From: CAZUZD01 sp964624465
Lineage (GTDB): Bacteria > Planctomycetota > Planctomycetia > Isosphaerales > Isosphaeraceae
Assembly: GCA_964624465.1 (NCBI GenBank)
Contig: CAZUZD010000060.1
Location: 1 to 24,138 of the forward strand
Direction: 5' to 3'
DNA: 24,138 nt
How positions within the stretch are numbered: the stretch's first letter is position 1; every line of letters starts with the position of its first letter. Positions 7,246 to 14,752 of this stretch are shown one piece after another. Both the position numbers and the translations under genes were made by a program. The notes beneath the pieces are model-generated. The model was not told the DNA's origin and did not search any database. It saw nothing but the letters and a program-made list of their open reading frames with translations.

Positions 7246-8619
7246 TCAGGGGGTGGGTTTGCGGGTCAGCGCCGTGCGGAAGGCCGCCTCCAGGTCCTGC
7301 GGCGTCGTTCCCGCACGGCCGCAGGCGGCGTCCCAGGTCGCCGCCGTGGCCCCGTAGAGGTGATCCCGGAAGCGGTCGAGCCCGACCTGCGCCACCGCCG
7401 CCTCGACGAACAGGCCGGCGAGCGGGTAGGTCCGGGCCTCGGGCAGTTGCCGGAACCGCACCCCGAGCAGGTCGGCGACGGCGAGCCCCTCGGCGGGCAG
7501 GCGCCCGGGCCAGTCGGGCAGCAGCACGCCGCCGTACTGGCCCGAGACCCAGACGGCCACGCCCTCCCCGAGCAGCGGCGTCCCGGCGACGCCCCACCGG
7601 TCATAGGTCAGCAGGTGCGTGCTCTCGTGGGCGACGAGCCGCTCCAGCCCGGCCCCCTGCGACGGGTCGAAGCGGATGACGTGGAGCGAGTGCGAGGCGA
7701 GGTCCGCGTGCCCGTCTCCGTCGTTCCCGGTCAGCGTGGCCTTGCTCCGACGGTCGGGGTAGACATAGACATCCATCCGGGTGGCCCCGCCGACCGAGAG
7801 CCTCCGGGCGGCGTCCGTGATCCCCCGGAGACAGGCGTCGAGGACCCGCGCTTCGTCGTCGGCCGGCGGCAGCGGCGCCGGGAAGCAGACGCGGACGGCG
7901 AGGCCCGCCCCGTCGTCTCCCGGCCGGAGTTCTCGGTCCAGCCGCCGCCAGGCGATGCGCCGGGCGGGGGCGGCCGGGAACTCGGGCGTAGGGCGACCGT
8001 CGCCGTCGGTCCGCCAACGGCCGGTCAAGAGCCTCCCGAACGCGTCGGCCACCAGGATCGGCTCCGGACCATGGCGCACGGCGTTGATCTCGGCCACGCC
8101 GGGCGAACCGGTGCCGGCGTAGAGCAGGAAGTCGGGATAACCGGGCCCGTCCCGGTCGGCCGGGCGTGCCGGCACGACGGCGATCAGGCGGTAATCCTCC
8201 CCCAGGAACCGCCGGCCACCGATCTCGAGCGTCCCGCGTCCGAGGCCGAACGGCAGCGCGGGAGCGAGCCTGGCGAGGAGGCGGTTGGCCTGCGGCCCGC
8301 CGTAGAGGACCGGGCCGGGAGGCCAGGCGTCGGGGCCGCGCTCGACCTCGATGGAGTCGTCCGTGACGATCCGGGCCATCGGGAACAACCGGTCGCGGAC
8401 GAGCTCGGCCTGGGAGCGGATCTCCCGGTCGGAACGATCGTCGCCGGCCGTCCCGACCACGAAGGTCGGCGCCGCCCGCCGGAGGAACTCGTTGGGCGAG
8501 GTCCCCACCGGCTCCTCGGCCCGCCGTGCCCCCGGGACCAGGCCGAGGATCAGCAGGACGAGCCCCGCCGCCCTTGGCGCGCGCCCCGTCCGGACGTTTG
8601 CCCCGATGAGCGTGCCCAT
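7246..8619 (-). CDS. Secreted HExxH metallopeptidase-like protein
   Basis: A 457-residue exported protein with a zinc-peptidase signature. Residues about 15-33 are the hydrophobic part of a signal peptide (AAGLVLLILGLVPGARRAEE). The N-terminal half holds a globular region (PTFVVGTAGDD, VLYGGPQANRLL, YPDFLLYAGTGSPG) that I do not recognise. The C-terminal half contains H331-E-S-T-H335 followed by E352 in LGEGVAVW, the HExxH-x16-E spacing of gluzincins such as the peptidase MA clan. Further downstream, LFVEAAVAQVGLDRFRDHLYG resembles the helical tail of such domains. The ATG at 8619 has GAGGAG ten bases upstream and puts the signal peptide at the front; the frame extends 72 codons upstream but that part is low-complexity. 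It lies upstream of the acetylesterase on the same strand. Peptidase activity is inferred; the substrate is unknown. Confidence 0.75.
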   Translation of the reverse strand: MGTLIGANVRTGRAPRAAGLVLLILGLVPGARRAEEPVGTSPNEFLRRAAPTFVVGTAGDDRSDREIRSQAELVRDRLFPMARIVTDDSIEVERGPDAWPPGPVLYGGPQANRLLARLAPALPFGLGRGTLEIGGRRFLGEDYRLIAVVPARPADRDGPGYPDFLLYAGTGSPGVAEINAVRHGPEPILVADAFGRLLTGRWRTDGDGRPTPEFPAAPARRIAWRRLDRELRPGDDGAGLAVRVCFPAPLPPADDEARVLDACLRGITDAARRLSVGGATRMDVYVYPDRRSKATLTGNDGDGHADLASHSLHVIRFDPSQGAGLERLVAHESTHLLTYDRWGVAGTPLLGEGVAVWVSGQYGGVLLPDWPGRLPAEGLAVADLLGVRFRQLPEARTYPLAGLFVEAAVAQVGLDRFRDHLYGATAATWDAACGRAGTTPQDLEAAFRTALTRKPTP

Positions 8620-8788
8620 CGTCCCCTTGCTCCTCGGTGAATCCCGAGTCACACCGCGCGAGCGGTCGTCGGAAGTCGGTGGCTTCCGGCTGACATTCCT
8701 GTCGGGGCCGTCGGTGCAGCCGGATCCCGAGGTGGCCCTGGCAGCGTCGCGGGCCGGTGCCGCGCCAACCCTTGCCGATCCCCGAGAC

Positions 8789-8817
8789 ACTACACCAGGC
8801 GCTCTGGCCCTCGACAA
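8789..8817 (-). promoter_or_regulatory. Possible promoter for the peptidase-like gene
   Basis: Minus-strand TTGTCG (8812-8817) and TGTAGT (8789-8794) are separated by exactly 17 bases, each matching 4/6 of the sigma70 consensus. The predicted start would leave a leader of about 165 bases before the ATG at 8619. Confidence 0.35.
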
Positions 8818-8891
8818 GGAGCCGGCCCCCAGCACAGATCGAACACCGGCCCGTGCTGTGGCAACCGGGCGCGCTGGCTTGCCGGAAATCG

Positions 8892-8911
8892 GGCCAGGCC
8901 AGGGCCTGGCC
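8892..8911. terminator. Perfect 8-bp hairpin downstream of tRNA-Phe
   Basis: GGCCAGGC (8892-8899) and GCCTGGCC (8904-8911) form a perfect stem with a CAGG loop. On the minus strand it lies about 205 bases past the tRNA 3' end and is followed by a short T-containing stretch. It may end the tRNA transcript, but the distance is long and there is no strong T run. Confidence 0.3.
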
Positions 8912-9115
8912 GCGTGCGAGCAACAGCGTGAGACGGCCAGCCGGGACTGGGAGCCTGGCGAGCCGTTCTGGGCCCGACGGCAGTCCGGATCTGCTGGACG
9001 TCGAGGGTGCCCAACTGCGGGTGGCGTTGGGCCGCTGCCGGGACCCGAGGCTCAGCGCCAGGGCTGGCGGCCCGACATCCTGACCCCGCCGTCACCCGGA
9101 TCGTCGAAAGTCTAG

Positions 9116-9188
9116 TGGGCAGGGGGAGAGTCGAACTCCCGACACTGCGATTTTCAGTCGCATGCTCTACCAACTGAGCTACCTGCCC
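9116..9188 (-). tRNA. tRNA-Phe (anticodon GAA)
   Basis: A complete 73-base cloverleaf reads on the minus strand. The acceptor stem GGGCAGG/CCTGCCC is perfect, the D arm is GCTC/GAGC with loop AGTTGGTA, the anticodon stem is TGCGA/TCGCA with loop CTGAAAA (anticodon GAA), the variable loop is GTGTC, and the T arm is GGGAG/CTCCC with loop TTCGACT. The discriminator base is A. The 3' CCA is not encoded; the genome reads CTA after the discriminator, so CCA must be added by a nucleotidyltransferase. Confidence 0.97.
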
Positions 9189-9203
9189 GTCCTTGGAGAG
9201 ACA

Positions 9204-9232
9204 ACCATACCGCCCGGACCCGACCGTGTCAA
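9204..9232 (-). promoter_or_regulatory. Sigma70-type promoter of tRNA-Phe
   Basis: A perfect TTGACA (9227-9232, minus strand) and TATGGT (9204-9209, 4/6) are separated by exactly 17 bases. Transcription would begin near 9197, about eight bases before the mature tRNA 5' end, leaving a very short leader for RNase P. The spacing and the -35 match make this the best-formed promoter in the window. Confidence 0.8.
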
Positions 9233-9305
9233 CGCGGGCGAGGTCGCGATCCGGAGGAAGTGCGGAGGAGACCGGGGGGCCGGGGGCGCGAGGGGGTGGC
9301 GGGGG

Positions 9306-9335
9306 TTGGCGAGCGTCGAGGCGTGCCGGTACGTT
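9306..9335 (+). promoter_or_regulatory. Weak promoter candidate for the OPT transporter
   Basis: TTGGCG (9306-9311) and TACGTT (9330-9335) are 18 bases apart in the 254-base gap between tRNA-Phe and the transporter start. The -10 matches only 3/6, so this is the best available candidate rather than a firm call. Confidence 0.2.
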
Positions 9336-9442
9336 AGGGCACCCGAACCCTCCGGGCCGGGGGCGTCCTGGCGCCCGGGCCCGAGGGGGATCGGGGTGGC
9401 CCTGTCGAGACCGGTCCGTCTGGCCGCCCGGAGAGCTCGTGC

Positions 9443-11992
9443 ATGTCGGTTCAGCCGCCGCCCCCCGACGCCGGCGCCTCGCCCGCGCCCGCGAATCCCG
9501 CCCCGTCGGGCAGCTTTCGCCCCTACATTCCCGACTCGGCGGTCCTGCCCGAGCTGACGCCCTCGGCCGTGGTCCTGGGGGCGCTGCTCGGCATCGTCTT
9601 CGGCGCCTCGTCGCTGTACCTGTTCCTCAAGGTCGGCATGACGGTCTCGGCGTCGATCCCGGTCGCCGTGCTGGCGATCACGATCTTCCGCAGCCTCTCG
9701 AAGCTGACGGGGATGCGGCGGGCGACGATCCTGGAGAACAACATCGTCCAGACGGCCGGTTCGGCCGGCGAGTCGATCGCCTTCGGCGTCGGCGCCACGA
9801 TGCCGGCACTCATGATCCTCGGCTACGAGATGGAGCCGTTTCGGGTCATGATGGTCAGCGTCCTGGGCGGCATCCTGGGCATCCTGATGATGATCCCGCT
9901 GCGGCGGCCGTTCATCGTCAAGCAGCACGGCACGCTCTCGTATCCCGAGGGCACGGCCTGCGCCAAGATCCTGATCGCCGGCGAGCAGGGGGGCTCCAGC
10001 GCCCGCACCGTGTTCACCGGCTTCGGCCTGGCGTTCGGGTACCAGCTGCTCATGGGCCTGTTCCGGCTCTGGTCGGAGTACCCCGGCCGTGCCATCGAGG
10101 GCATCCGCGGCTACACCAAGGCGGTCGTGGGCCTGGAGGCCTCGCCGACGTTGCTGGGCGTGGGCTACATCATTGGCCTGCGGACCTCGGGCGTGATGGT
10201 GGCCGGCGGCATCCTGGCGTCGCTGGTGCTGGTGCCGGCCATCGCCTACTTCGGCGAGGGACTGACCACGCCGCTGCTGCCGGCGACCTCGGCGCTGATC
10301 CGTGACATGGGGGCCGATGAGATCCGCGGCACCTACGTCCGGTACATCGGCGCGGGCGCGGTGGCCGCCGGCGGCATCATCAGCATGCTGCGGGCCCTGC
10401 CGCTGATCCTGAGCTCGATCACCGGCGGCCTCCGCGACCTGCGGGCCACCGCCGGCGGCAAGAGCCTGGGCCGGCAGGCCCGCGACCTGCCGATGTGGGT
10501 CGTCCTGCTGGGCTCGCTCGGCCTGGTGGCGGCCATCAGCGGCTCGGACCTGATCCCGACCGGCACCCCCGGGCGGCTGGCGGGCGCGGGCATGATCCTG
10601 CTGTTCGGGTTCCTGTTCGTGACGGTCAGCTCGCGGCTCACCGGCGAGATCGGGTCGAGCTCGAACCCGATCTCGGGCATGACGATCGCAACCCTGCTGC
10701 TGACCTGCCTGATCTTCTACGCCACCGGCTGGATCGGCCCCGAGTACCGGGTGGCCGCGCTCTCGATCGCCGCGATCGTCTGCATCGCGTCGTCCAACGG
10801 CGGCACCACCTCGCAGGACCTCAAGACGGGATACCTGGTCGGGGCCACCCCGTACAAGCAGCAGTGGGCCATCCTGGTCGGCGCGGTCACGTCGGCCATT
10901 GTCATCGGCTTCACGCTCCTGCTGCTGAACAACGTCAACCGGGTGGTCACCAATGACCCCGAGTACCTGCCCCGCGTGAGCGCCCCGGCCGATCAGCTCG
11001 CGGCGATGAAGTCGGAGACCTACGAGGGCAAGGAGTACAAGGTCTGGCGCGTGACCGAGACCACGCCCGAGGCCCAGACGGGCAAGTACTTCGTCGACCC
11101 CGCCAGCGGGCAGGTCGCCTTCCGCGACGACCCGGGCATCGGTGGCGTCGTCACGAAGCGGGCCGACGGCGGCGAGGTCACGAAGTTCAACCCGCCGCAG
11201 CCGGCGCTCTTCGCCACGATCATCAACGGCATCATGACGGGCAAGCTCCCCTGGGTGCTGGTGGCGCTGGGGGCCTTCCTGGCCATCGTCGTGCAGTTGA
11301 CCGGGGTCTCGGCGCTGGCGTTCGCGGTCGGCGTGTACCTGCCGCTCTCGACCACGCTGCCGATCTTCATCGGCGGCCTGATCCGCGGGGTCGTCGATTC
11401 GAGCCGGAAGATGAGCGCGGAAGAGTCGGACTCGAGCCCGGCCGTGCTCATGTCCAGCGGCCTGATCGCCGGCGGCTCGATCGCCGGCATCCTGATCGCC
11501 CTGGCCGCCGCCACCGTGCCGAGCATGGCGCACTACTCGGCCGAGGACCTGCCCCCCGCACCGGCCCCCGTCGCCACGCTCGGCGATCCGGTGAAGGGGC
11601 CCGACGGCAAGGAGTACAAGCTCTGGAAGCTCGACGCGAAGACCGCCGCGAGCCTCAAGCCCGAGTGGCTGGCGCGTGAGGGGGCCGAGGCGGGGTCGGA
11701 GCCCGGCGAGCCGGAGCCGGTGGCCGGGGCGGCCCCGGACGTGGAGATCGTCGCGGGCGACTACCTGGTCGACCCGGAGACGGGCCAGCCGGCGTACCGC
11801 CGCGAGATGGGCTCGGTGATCGACCTGGGCCGTCGGCTCTGGCCCCGGTCGTGGCGCGAGGCGAACCTGCCGGCCCTGCTCGCCTTCGGCGTGCCGGTAC
11901 TGGCGCTGCTCTGGGTCGGGCTGCGGGGCAAGGTCGAGGCGGTGCCCGAGCCCCCCGAGGACCACGGGTCGCCCGCCGGCACAGTTGCTTGA
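9443..11992 (+). CDS. OPT family oligopeptide / metal-chelate transporter with two inserted loop domains
   Basis: An 849-residue polytopic inner-membrane transporter of the OPT family, whose members import small peptides or metal-chelate conjugates, usually proton-driven. Residues 1-40 are a Pro/Ala-rich soluble leader. Conserved family segments are NNIVQTAGSAGESIAFG, YPEGTACAKILIAGE (from Y167), SNPISGMTIATLL (N408-P-I-S-G412) and TSQDLKTGYLVGATPYKQQ (S457-Q-D-L-K-T-G463), each between hydrophobic helices. Two soluble insertions (about residues 500-575 and 700-800) interrupt the C-terminal part and share a motif, described separately; they make it longer than typical bacterial members. The ATG at 9443 has GGAGAG seven bases upstream. 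It appears to be a single-gene unit ending at the hairpin at 12031. The substrate cannot be assigned. Confidence 0.92.
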   Translation: MSVQPPPPDAGASPAPANPAPSGSFRPYIPDSAVLPELTPSAVVLGALLGIVFGASSLYLFLKVGMTVSASIPVAVLAITIFRSLSKLTGMRRATILENNIVQTAGSAGESIAFGVGATMPALMILGYEMEPFRVMMVSVLGGILGILMMIPLRRPFIVKQHGTLSYPEGTACAKILIAGEQGGSSARTVFTGFGLAFGYQLLMGLFRLWSEYPGRAIEGIRGYTKAVVGLEASPTLLGVGYIIGLRTSGVMVAGGILASLVLVPAIAYFGEGLTTPLLPATSALIRDMGADEIRGTYVRYIGAGAVAAGGIISMLRALPLILSSITGGLRDLRATAGGKSLGRQARDLPMWVVLLGSLGLVAAISGSDLIPTGTPGRLAGAGMILLFGFLFVTVSSRLTGEIGSSSNPISGMTIATLLLTCLIFYATGWIGPEYRVAALSIAAIVCIASSNGGTTSQDLKTGYLVGATPYKQQWAILVGAVTSAIVIGFTLLLLNNVNRVVTNDPEYLPRVSAPADQLAAMKSETYEGKEYKVWRVTETTPEAQTGKYFVDPASGQVAFRDDPGIGGVVTKRADGGEVTKFNPPQPALFATIINGIMTGKLPWVLVALGAFLAIVVQLTGVSALAFAVGVYLPLSTTLPIFIGGLIRGVVDSSRKMSAEESDSSPAVLMSSGLIAGGSIAGILIALAAATVPSMAHYSAEDLPPAPAPVATLGDPVKGPDGKEYKLWKLDAKTAASLKPEWLAREGAEAGSEPGEPEPVAGAAPDVEIVAGDYLVDPETGQPAYRREMGSVIDLGRRLWPRSWREANLPALLAFGVPVLALLWVGLRGKVEAVPEPPEDHGSPAGTVA
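11021..11146 (+). repeat. OPT insertion repeat, copy A
   Basis: Encodes residues about 527-568 of the transporter, YEGKEYKVWRV followed by GKYFVDPASGQVAFR. It shares the pattern G-K-E-Y-K-(V/L)-W-(R/K)-(V/L) ... G-x-Y-x-V-D-P-x-x-G-Q-x-A-(F/Y)-R with copy B. It sits in a hydrophilic loop between predicted membrane helices. Confidence 0.75.
11600..11812 (+). repeat. OPT insertion repeat, copy B
   Basis: Encodes residues about 720-790 of the transporter, PDGKEYKLWKL followed by GDYLVDPETGQPAYR. It is longer than copy A because about 30 acidic, Pro/Gly/Ala-rich residues separate the two half-motifs. It lies in the last large loop, before the final membrane helix. Confidence 0.75.
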
Positions 11993-12030
11993 CCCGACTC
12001 CCGGGATCGGCTCAGATGGGGCGACGTCCC

Positions 12031-12069
12031 CGGCGGTGACCGCTCGATCGATCCGATCGGTCACCGCCG
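12031..12069. terminator. Long inverted repeat after the OPT gene
   Basis: CGGCGGTGACCG (12031-12042) pairs perfectly with CGGTCACCGCCG (12058-12069), a 12-bp stem. After one mismatch the stem continues by three pairs, closing a 7-base loop. It begins 39 bases after the transporter stop. There is no T tract after it, so intrinsic termination is uncertain; a terminator or mRNA-end stabiliser is the likeliest role. Confidence 0.6.
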
Positions 12070-12108
12070 GCGACCCCCTCCCCACCGTCCCTCCCCGGAG
12101 CTTTCCCG

Positions 12109-13437
12109 ATGCGCTCTCCGCTCGATCGTCGGCGGTTCTTGCAGGAGTCGGTGCTCGCCGCCGGCCTGGCGTCGGTCGCCGCGACCCCCTCGGCCCGGGC
12201 CGATGACGACGAGGCACCCAAGGGCAAGAAGGCCAAGCCGAACGATGCGCTCCGCGTGGCGGTCGTCGGCGTGCGGGGCCGGGGCATGGACCACATCGAG
12301 GGCTTCGGCAAGCAGCCGGACGCCCGGGTCGTGGCCGTCTGCGACGTCGACCGCAAAGTCATCGGCACCGCGATGAAGACGGTCGCCGCCCAGAACGATG
12401 GAGCCGAGCCGAAGTACTACCAGGACCTGCGCCAGCTCCTGGAGGACAAGGACGTCGACGTCATCTCGATCGCCACGCCCAACCATTGGCACGCGCTGGC
12501 GGCCATCTGGTCGTGCCAGGCGGGCAAGGATGTGTACGTCGAGAAGCCGGTCAGCCACAACGTGAGCGAGGGGCGGCGAATCGTCGATGTGGCCGAGAAG
12601 ACGGGCCGGATCGTACAGACGGGGACCCAGTGCCGCAGCCACAAGGGGATGCAGGACGCCATCGCGTTCCTCCGCTCGGGCAAGCTCGGCAAGGTGTACA
12701 TGGCCAAAGGCCTCTGCTACAAGCCGCGCGGGTCGATCGGCCAGAAGCCCAACGGGCCGGTCCCCGAGGGCCTGGACTACGACCTGTGGTGCGGGCCGGC
12801 CGAGAAGCTGGACTTCAACCCGAACCGGTTGCACTACAACTGGCACTGGATGTGGAACACCGGCAACGGCGACCTGGGGAACCAGGGCATCCACCAGATG
12901 GACCTCGCCCGCTGGGGCCTCGACAAGCAGGAGTTCCCCCGCTTCGTCTCCAGCTCGGGCGGCCGCTTCGGCTACAAGGACGACGGCGAGACGCCGAACA
13001 CCCAGACGGTGAACCTGGAGTTCGACGACTGCCTGCTCCAGTTCGAGGTGCGCGGCCTGAGCACCAACGAGGAGCTGGGGGTCCGCGTCGGCGACATCTT
13101 CTACGGTACCGAGGGCATCCTGGCGATCTCCAGCTACACCACCTGGAAGACCTTCATGGGGTCGAAGCTGGAGCCTGGTCCGGGGGGGAACGCCGGCGGC
13201 GATCACTACGCCAACTTCGTCAAGGCGGTGAAGGCCCGCGATCCCAAGCTCCTGAACGCCCCGATCCTCGACGGGCACCTCTCCAGCGCGTACTGCCACC
13301 TGGGCAACATCGCCTACAAGCTCGGCCGCAAGCTCCAGATCGACTCGTCCACCGAGTCGTTCGTCAACGACCCCGAGGCCAACGCGATGCTCACCCGGCC
13401 CTACCGCGCCGGGTTCGAGGTGCCGGCGAAGGCCTGA
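12109..13437 (+). CDS. Tat-exported Gfo/Idh/MocA family oxidoreductase
   Basis: A 442-residue predicted NAD(P)-dependent sugar or polyol oxidoreductase. The leader has a twin-arginine-type motif (DRRRFLQESVLAAGLAS) and ends near SARAD, so the protein is probably exported folded with its cofactor. The Rossmann domain starts at ALRVAVVGVRGRGMDHIEG (G54, G57, G59), followed by the CDVD acidic turn, the ATPNHWHAL segment and the family lysine motif E145-K146-P147. In the C-terminal domain, GIHQMDLARW places H262 and D265 at the usual substrate and metal region. The carboxy end (LTRPYRAGFEVP) is typical of the many secreted planctomycete members. The ATG at 12109 has GGAG eight bases upstream. It is followed by a strong terminator, so it is at least the end of a unit. 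The substrate is not predictable from sequence. Confidence 0.92.
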   Translation: MRSPLDRRRFLQESVLAAGLASVAATPSARADDDEAPKGKKAKPNDALRVAVVGVRGRGMDHIEGFGKQPDARVVAVCDVDRKVIGTAMKTVAAQNDGAEPKYYQDLRQLLEDKDVDVISIATPNHWHALAAIWSCQAGKDVYVEKPVSHNVSEGRRIVDVAEKTGRIVQTGTQCRSHKGMQDAIAFLRSGKLGKVYMAKGLCYKPRGSIGQKPNGPVPEGLDYDLWCGPAEKLDFNPNRLHYNWHWMWNTGNGDLGNQGIHQMDLARWGLDKQEFPRFVSSSGGRFGYKDDGETPNTQTVNLEFDDCLLQFEVRGLSTNEELGVRVGDIFYGTEGILAISSYTTWKTFMGSKLEPGPGGNAGGDHYANFVKAVKARDPKLLNAPILDGHLSSAYCHLGNIAYKLGRKLQIDSSTESFVNDPEANAMLTRPYRAGFEVPAKA

Positions 13438-13470
13438 CGCCTGTCCCCGGGCTCACCCTGCAAACCACGA

Positions 13471-13507
13471 CGGGGCGATCGGGCAACCGATCGCCCCGCT
13501 CTCGTTT
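13471..13507 (+). terminator. Intrinsic terminator after the Gfo/Idh/MocA gene
   Basis: CGGGGCGATCGG (13471-13482) and CCGATCGCCCCG (13487-13498) form a perfect 12-bp stem closed by a GCAA tetraloop (GNRA type). It is followed by CTCTCGTTT, a pyrimidine/T-rich tail. It starts 33 bases after the oxidoreductase stop and separates it from the SGNH gene. Confidence 0.85.
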
Positions 13508-13548
13508 CCAGGACGGCGACGCGGCTGGCCCCGGGCCCCGTTCTCCGG

Positions 13549-13554
13549 TAGAGT
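13549..13554 (+). promoter_or_regulatory. Possible -10 element of the SGNH hydrolase gene
   Basis: TAGAGT (4/6 to TATAAT) lies 34 bases before the TTG start and just after the preceding terminator, where a promoter is needed. I see no convincing -35 at 17 bases upstream, so support is mostly positional. Confidence 0.3.
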
Positions 13555-13587
13555 CCGGCCCGAGACCCGGCCAGGGAGGGCCCGCCG

Positions 13588-14736
13588 TTGAACCCGTCGC
13601 ACGCCGCCGCGCCGAGCCCGACTCCGCTCGTCCCCCACACCGGGCCGTCGCGGGGTCGCAAGCTCGTCTGGATCGTGGCCACCAATCTCGTCCTGTTCGC
13701 TGCCTGCGGGCTGGTCGCCGAGGTGGCGCTGCGGTGGTGCTGGACGCCGCGGTACTGGGTCCACGCCCAGGGCTGGCGGGTCGGCTCGGGGCTCGACGCG
13801 GCCGGCAAGAAGTGGTGGCCCGACACGACGTACGTCCTGGAGAGCCCCGAGTTCGCCGTCCGGTTCACGAGCAATGCCCTCGGCTACCGCGCCCACCCCG
13901 GACCGCCCGCGCCGGCCGGCACCGACCGCATCGCCTTCGTCGGCGACTCGTTCACCGAGGCCATGCAGGTCGAGACCGACCAGACCTTCGTCGCCAGTCT
14001 GGAGCAGGCGCTGGCCACCGGAGACCGGCCGCTGCGCTGCGAGAACTTCGGGGTCGCGGCCACCGGCGTCTTCGAGTACTGGCACCGCTTGATCCACGAC
14101 GTGATCCGCCCGGGGGCCGAGCCGCCGCGTGCCGTCGTGCTCTGCCTCTACCCCGGCAACGACTTCACCGACGCCTGCCCCGCCGACGGCATCGATGTCA
14201 ACGGTCAACCGCTCCGCGACTACTACCGTCCCGCCGGCCCGGCCTGGCACATCCTGACCTGGCTGAACACGAAGTCGAAGCTGGTGCACTGGGCCGTGCA
14301 GTCGATCCGTCAGGCCCGCAACCGCCCGGCATCGGCCGCCGCGACCGGCGGCGAGCCGCCGTGGTGGACCGACCCCGCGCTCGCCACCCGGCACGCCGAC
14401 CGCGACGATGTCCGGCGGATCCGATCGCTCGTGCGGGCCATCGCGGCCGAGTGCGAATCGCGCGGCGTACGCCTGGTCGTGATGGTCATCGGCCCGGCGC
14501 CGGCCTATCGGAACCTTGACGGCCAGAGCCCGCTGGCCGCGATCCTCGCCGGCTGGGGCCTGGAGGTGCCGGTCGTCGACATCGCCGCCGGGCTGGGCGA
14601 CCGCCCCGATGCCTCCCGGCTGCTGTTCCCGCGCGACGGGCACCTGACGCCCGAGGGACACGCCGAAGTCGCCAGGCTGGCGCGCGAGCCGCTGGCGCGG
14701 GCGATCGGACTGGAGCCCGTCGCCGCGACCCCCTGA
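13588..14736 (+). CDS. Membrane-anchored SGNH/GDSL hydrolase-like protein
   Basis: A 382-residue protein with one N-terminal membrane helix (about 25-46, LVWIVATNLVLFAACGLVAEVAL) and an extracytoplasmic SGNH hydrolase domain. The catalytic blocks are visible: G119-D120-S121 (block I, FVGDSFTEA), an NFGVAATG block, YPGN191DF (block III) and D350-G-H352 (block V, DGHLTPEGHAEVA). Proteins of this layout often add or remove acyl groups on polysaccharides or cell-envelope glycans. The translation start is TTG at 13588, chosen because AGGGAGGG ends seven bases upstream and the helix follows at a normal distance. It lies between a strong terminator and a convergent glycosyltransferase gene only 16 bases away. 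The substrate is unknown; a link to the glycosyltransferases is inferred from proximity. Confidence 0.85.
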   Translation: MNPSHAAAPSPTPLVPHTGPSRGRKLVWIVATNLVLFAACGLVAEVALRWCWTPRYWVHAQGWRVGSGLDAAGKKWWPDTTYVLESPEFAVRFTSNALGYRAHPGPPAPAGTDRIAFVGDSFTEAMQVETDQTFVASLEQALATGDRPLRCENFGVAATGVFEYWHRLIHDVIRPGAEPPRAVVLCLYPGNDFTDACPADGIDVNGQPLRDYYRPAGPAWHILTWLNTKSKLVHWAVQSIRQARNRPASAAATGGEPPWWTDPALATRHADRDDVRRIRSLVRAIAAECESRGVRLVVMVIGPAPAYRNLDGQSPLAAILAGWGLEVPVVDIAAGLGDRPDASRLLFPRDGHLTPEGHAEVARLAREPLARAIGLEPVAATP

Positions 14737-14752
14737 ATCGCGCGGCTGCGGG

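Larger units (their letters stand above)
8620..9115. other. Non-coding interval between tRNA-Phe and the peptidase-like gene
   Basis: About 496 bases with no supportable gene. Open frames cross it on both strands but show no domain or ribosome site. On the minus strand it would hold the tRNA trailer and the leader of the peptidase-like gene. It contains one perfect 8-bp hairpin (8892-8911) and one promoter candidate (8789-8817), both listed separately. Confidence 0.6.

Noticed and set aside
8620..8835. 72-residue N-terminal extension of the peptidase-like protein
   Set aside because: It would bury the signal peptide inside the protein and is Arg/Ser/Gly-rich low complexity; the ATG at 8619 has GAGGAG and AAGGGG upstream.
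9116..9188. tRNA-Phe as an attachment site for an integrated element
   Set aside because: No integrase, no direct repeat of the tRNA 3' end and no change in composition are visible on either side, so there is no sign of integration.
9179..12217. Minus-strand open frame of 1012 codons
   Set aside because: Antisense to the OPT transporter and overlapping the tRNA region. The translation is a Gln/Asp/Arg/His-rich string without structure, a composition shadow.
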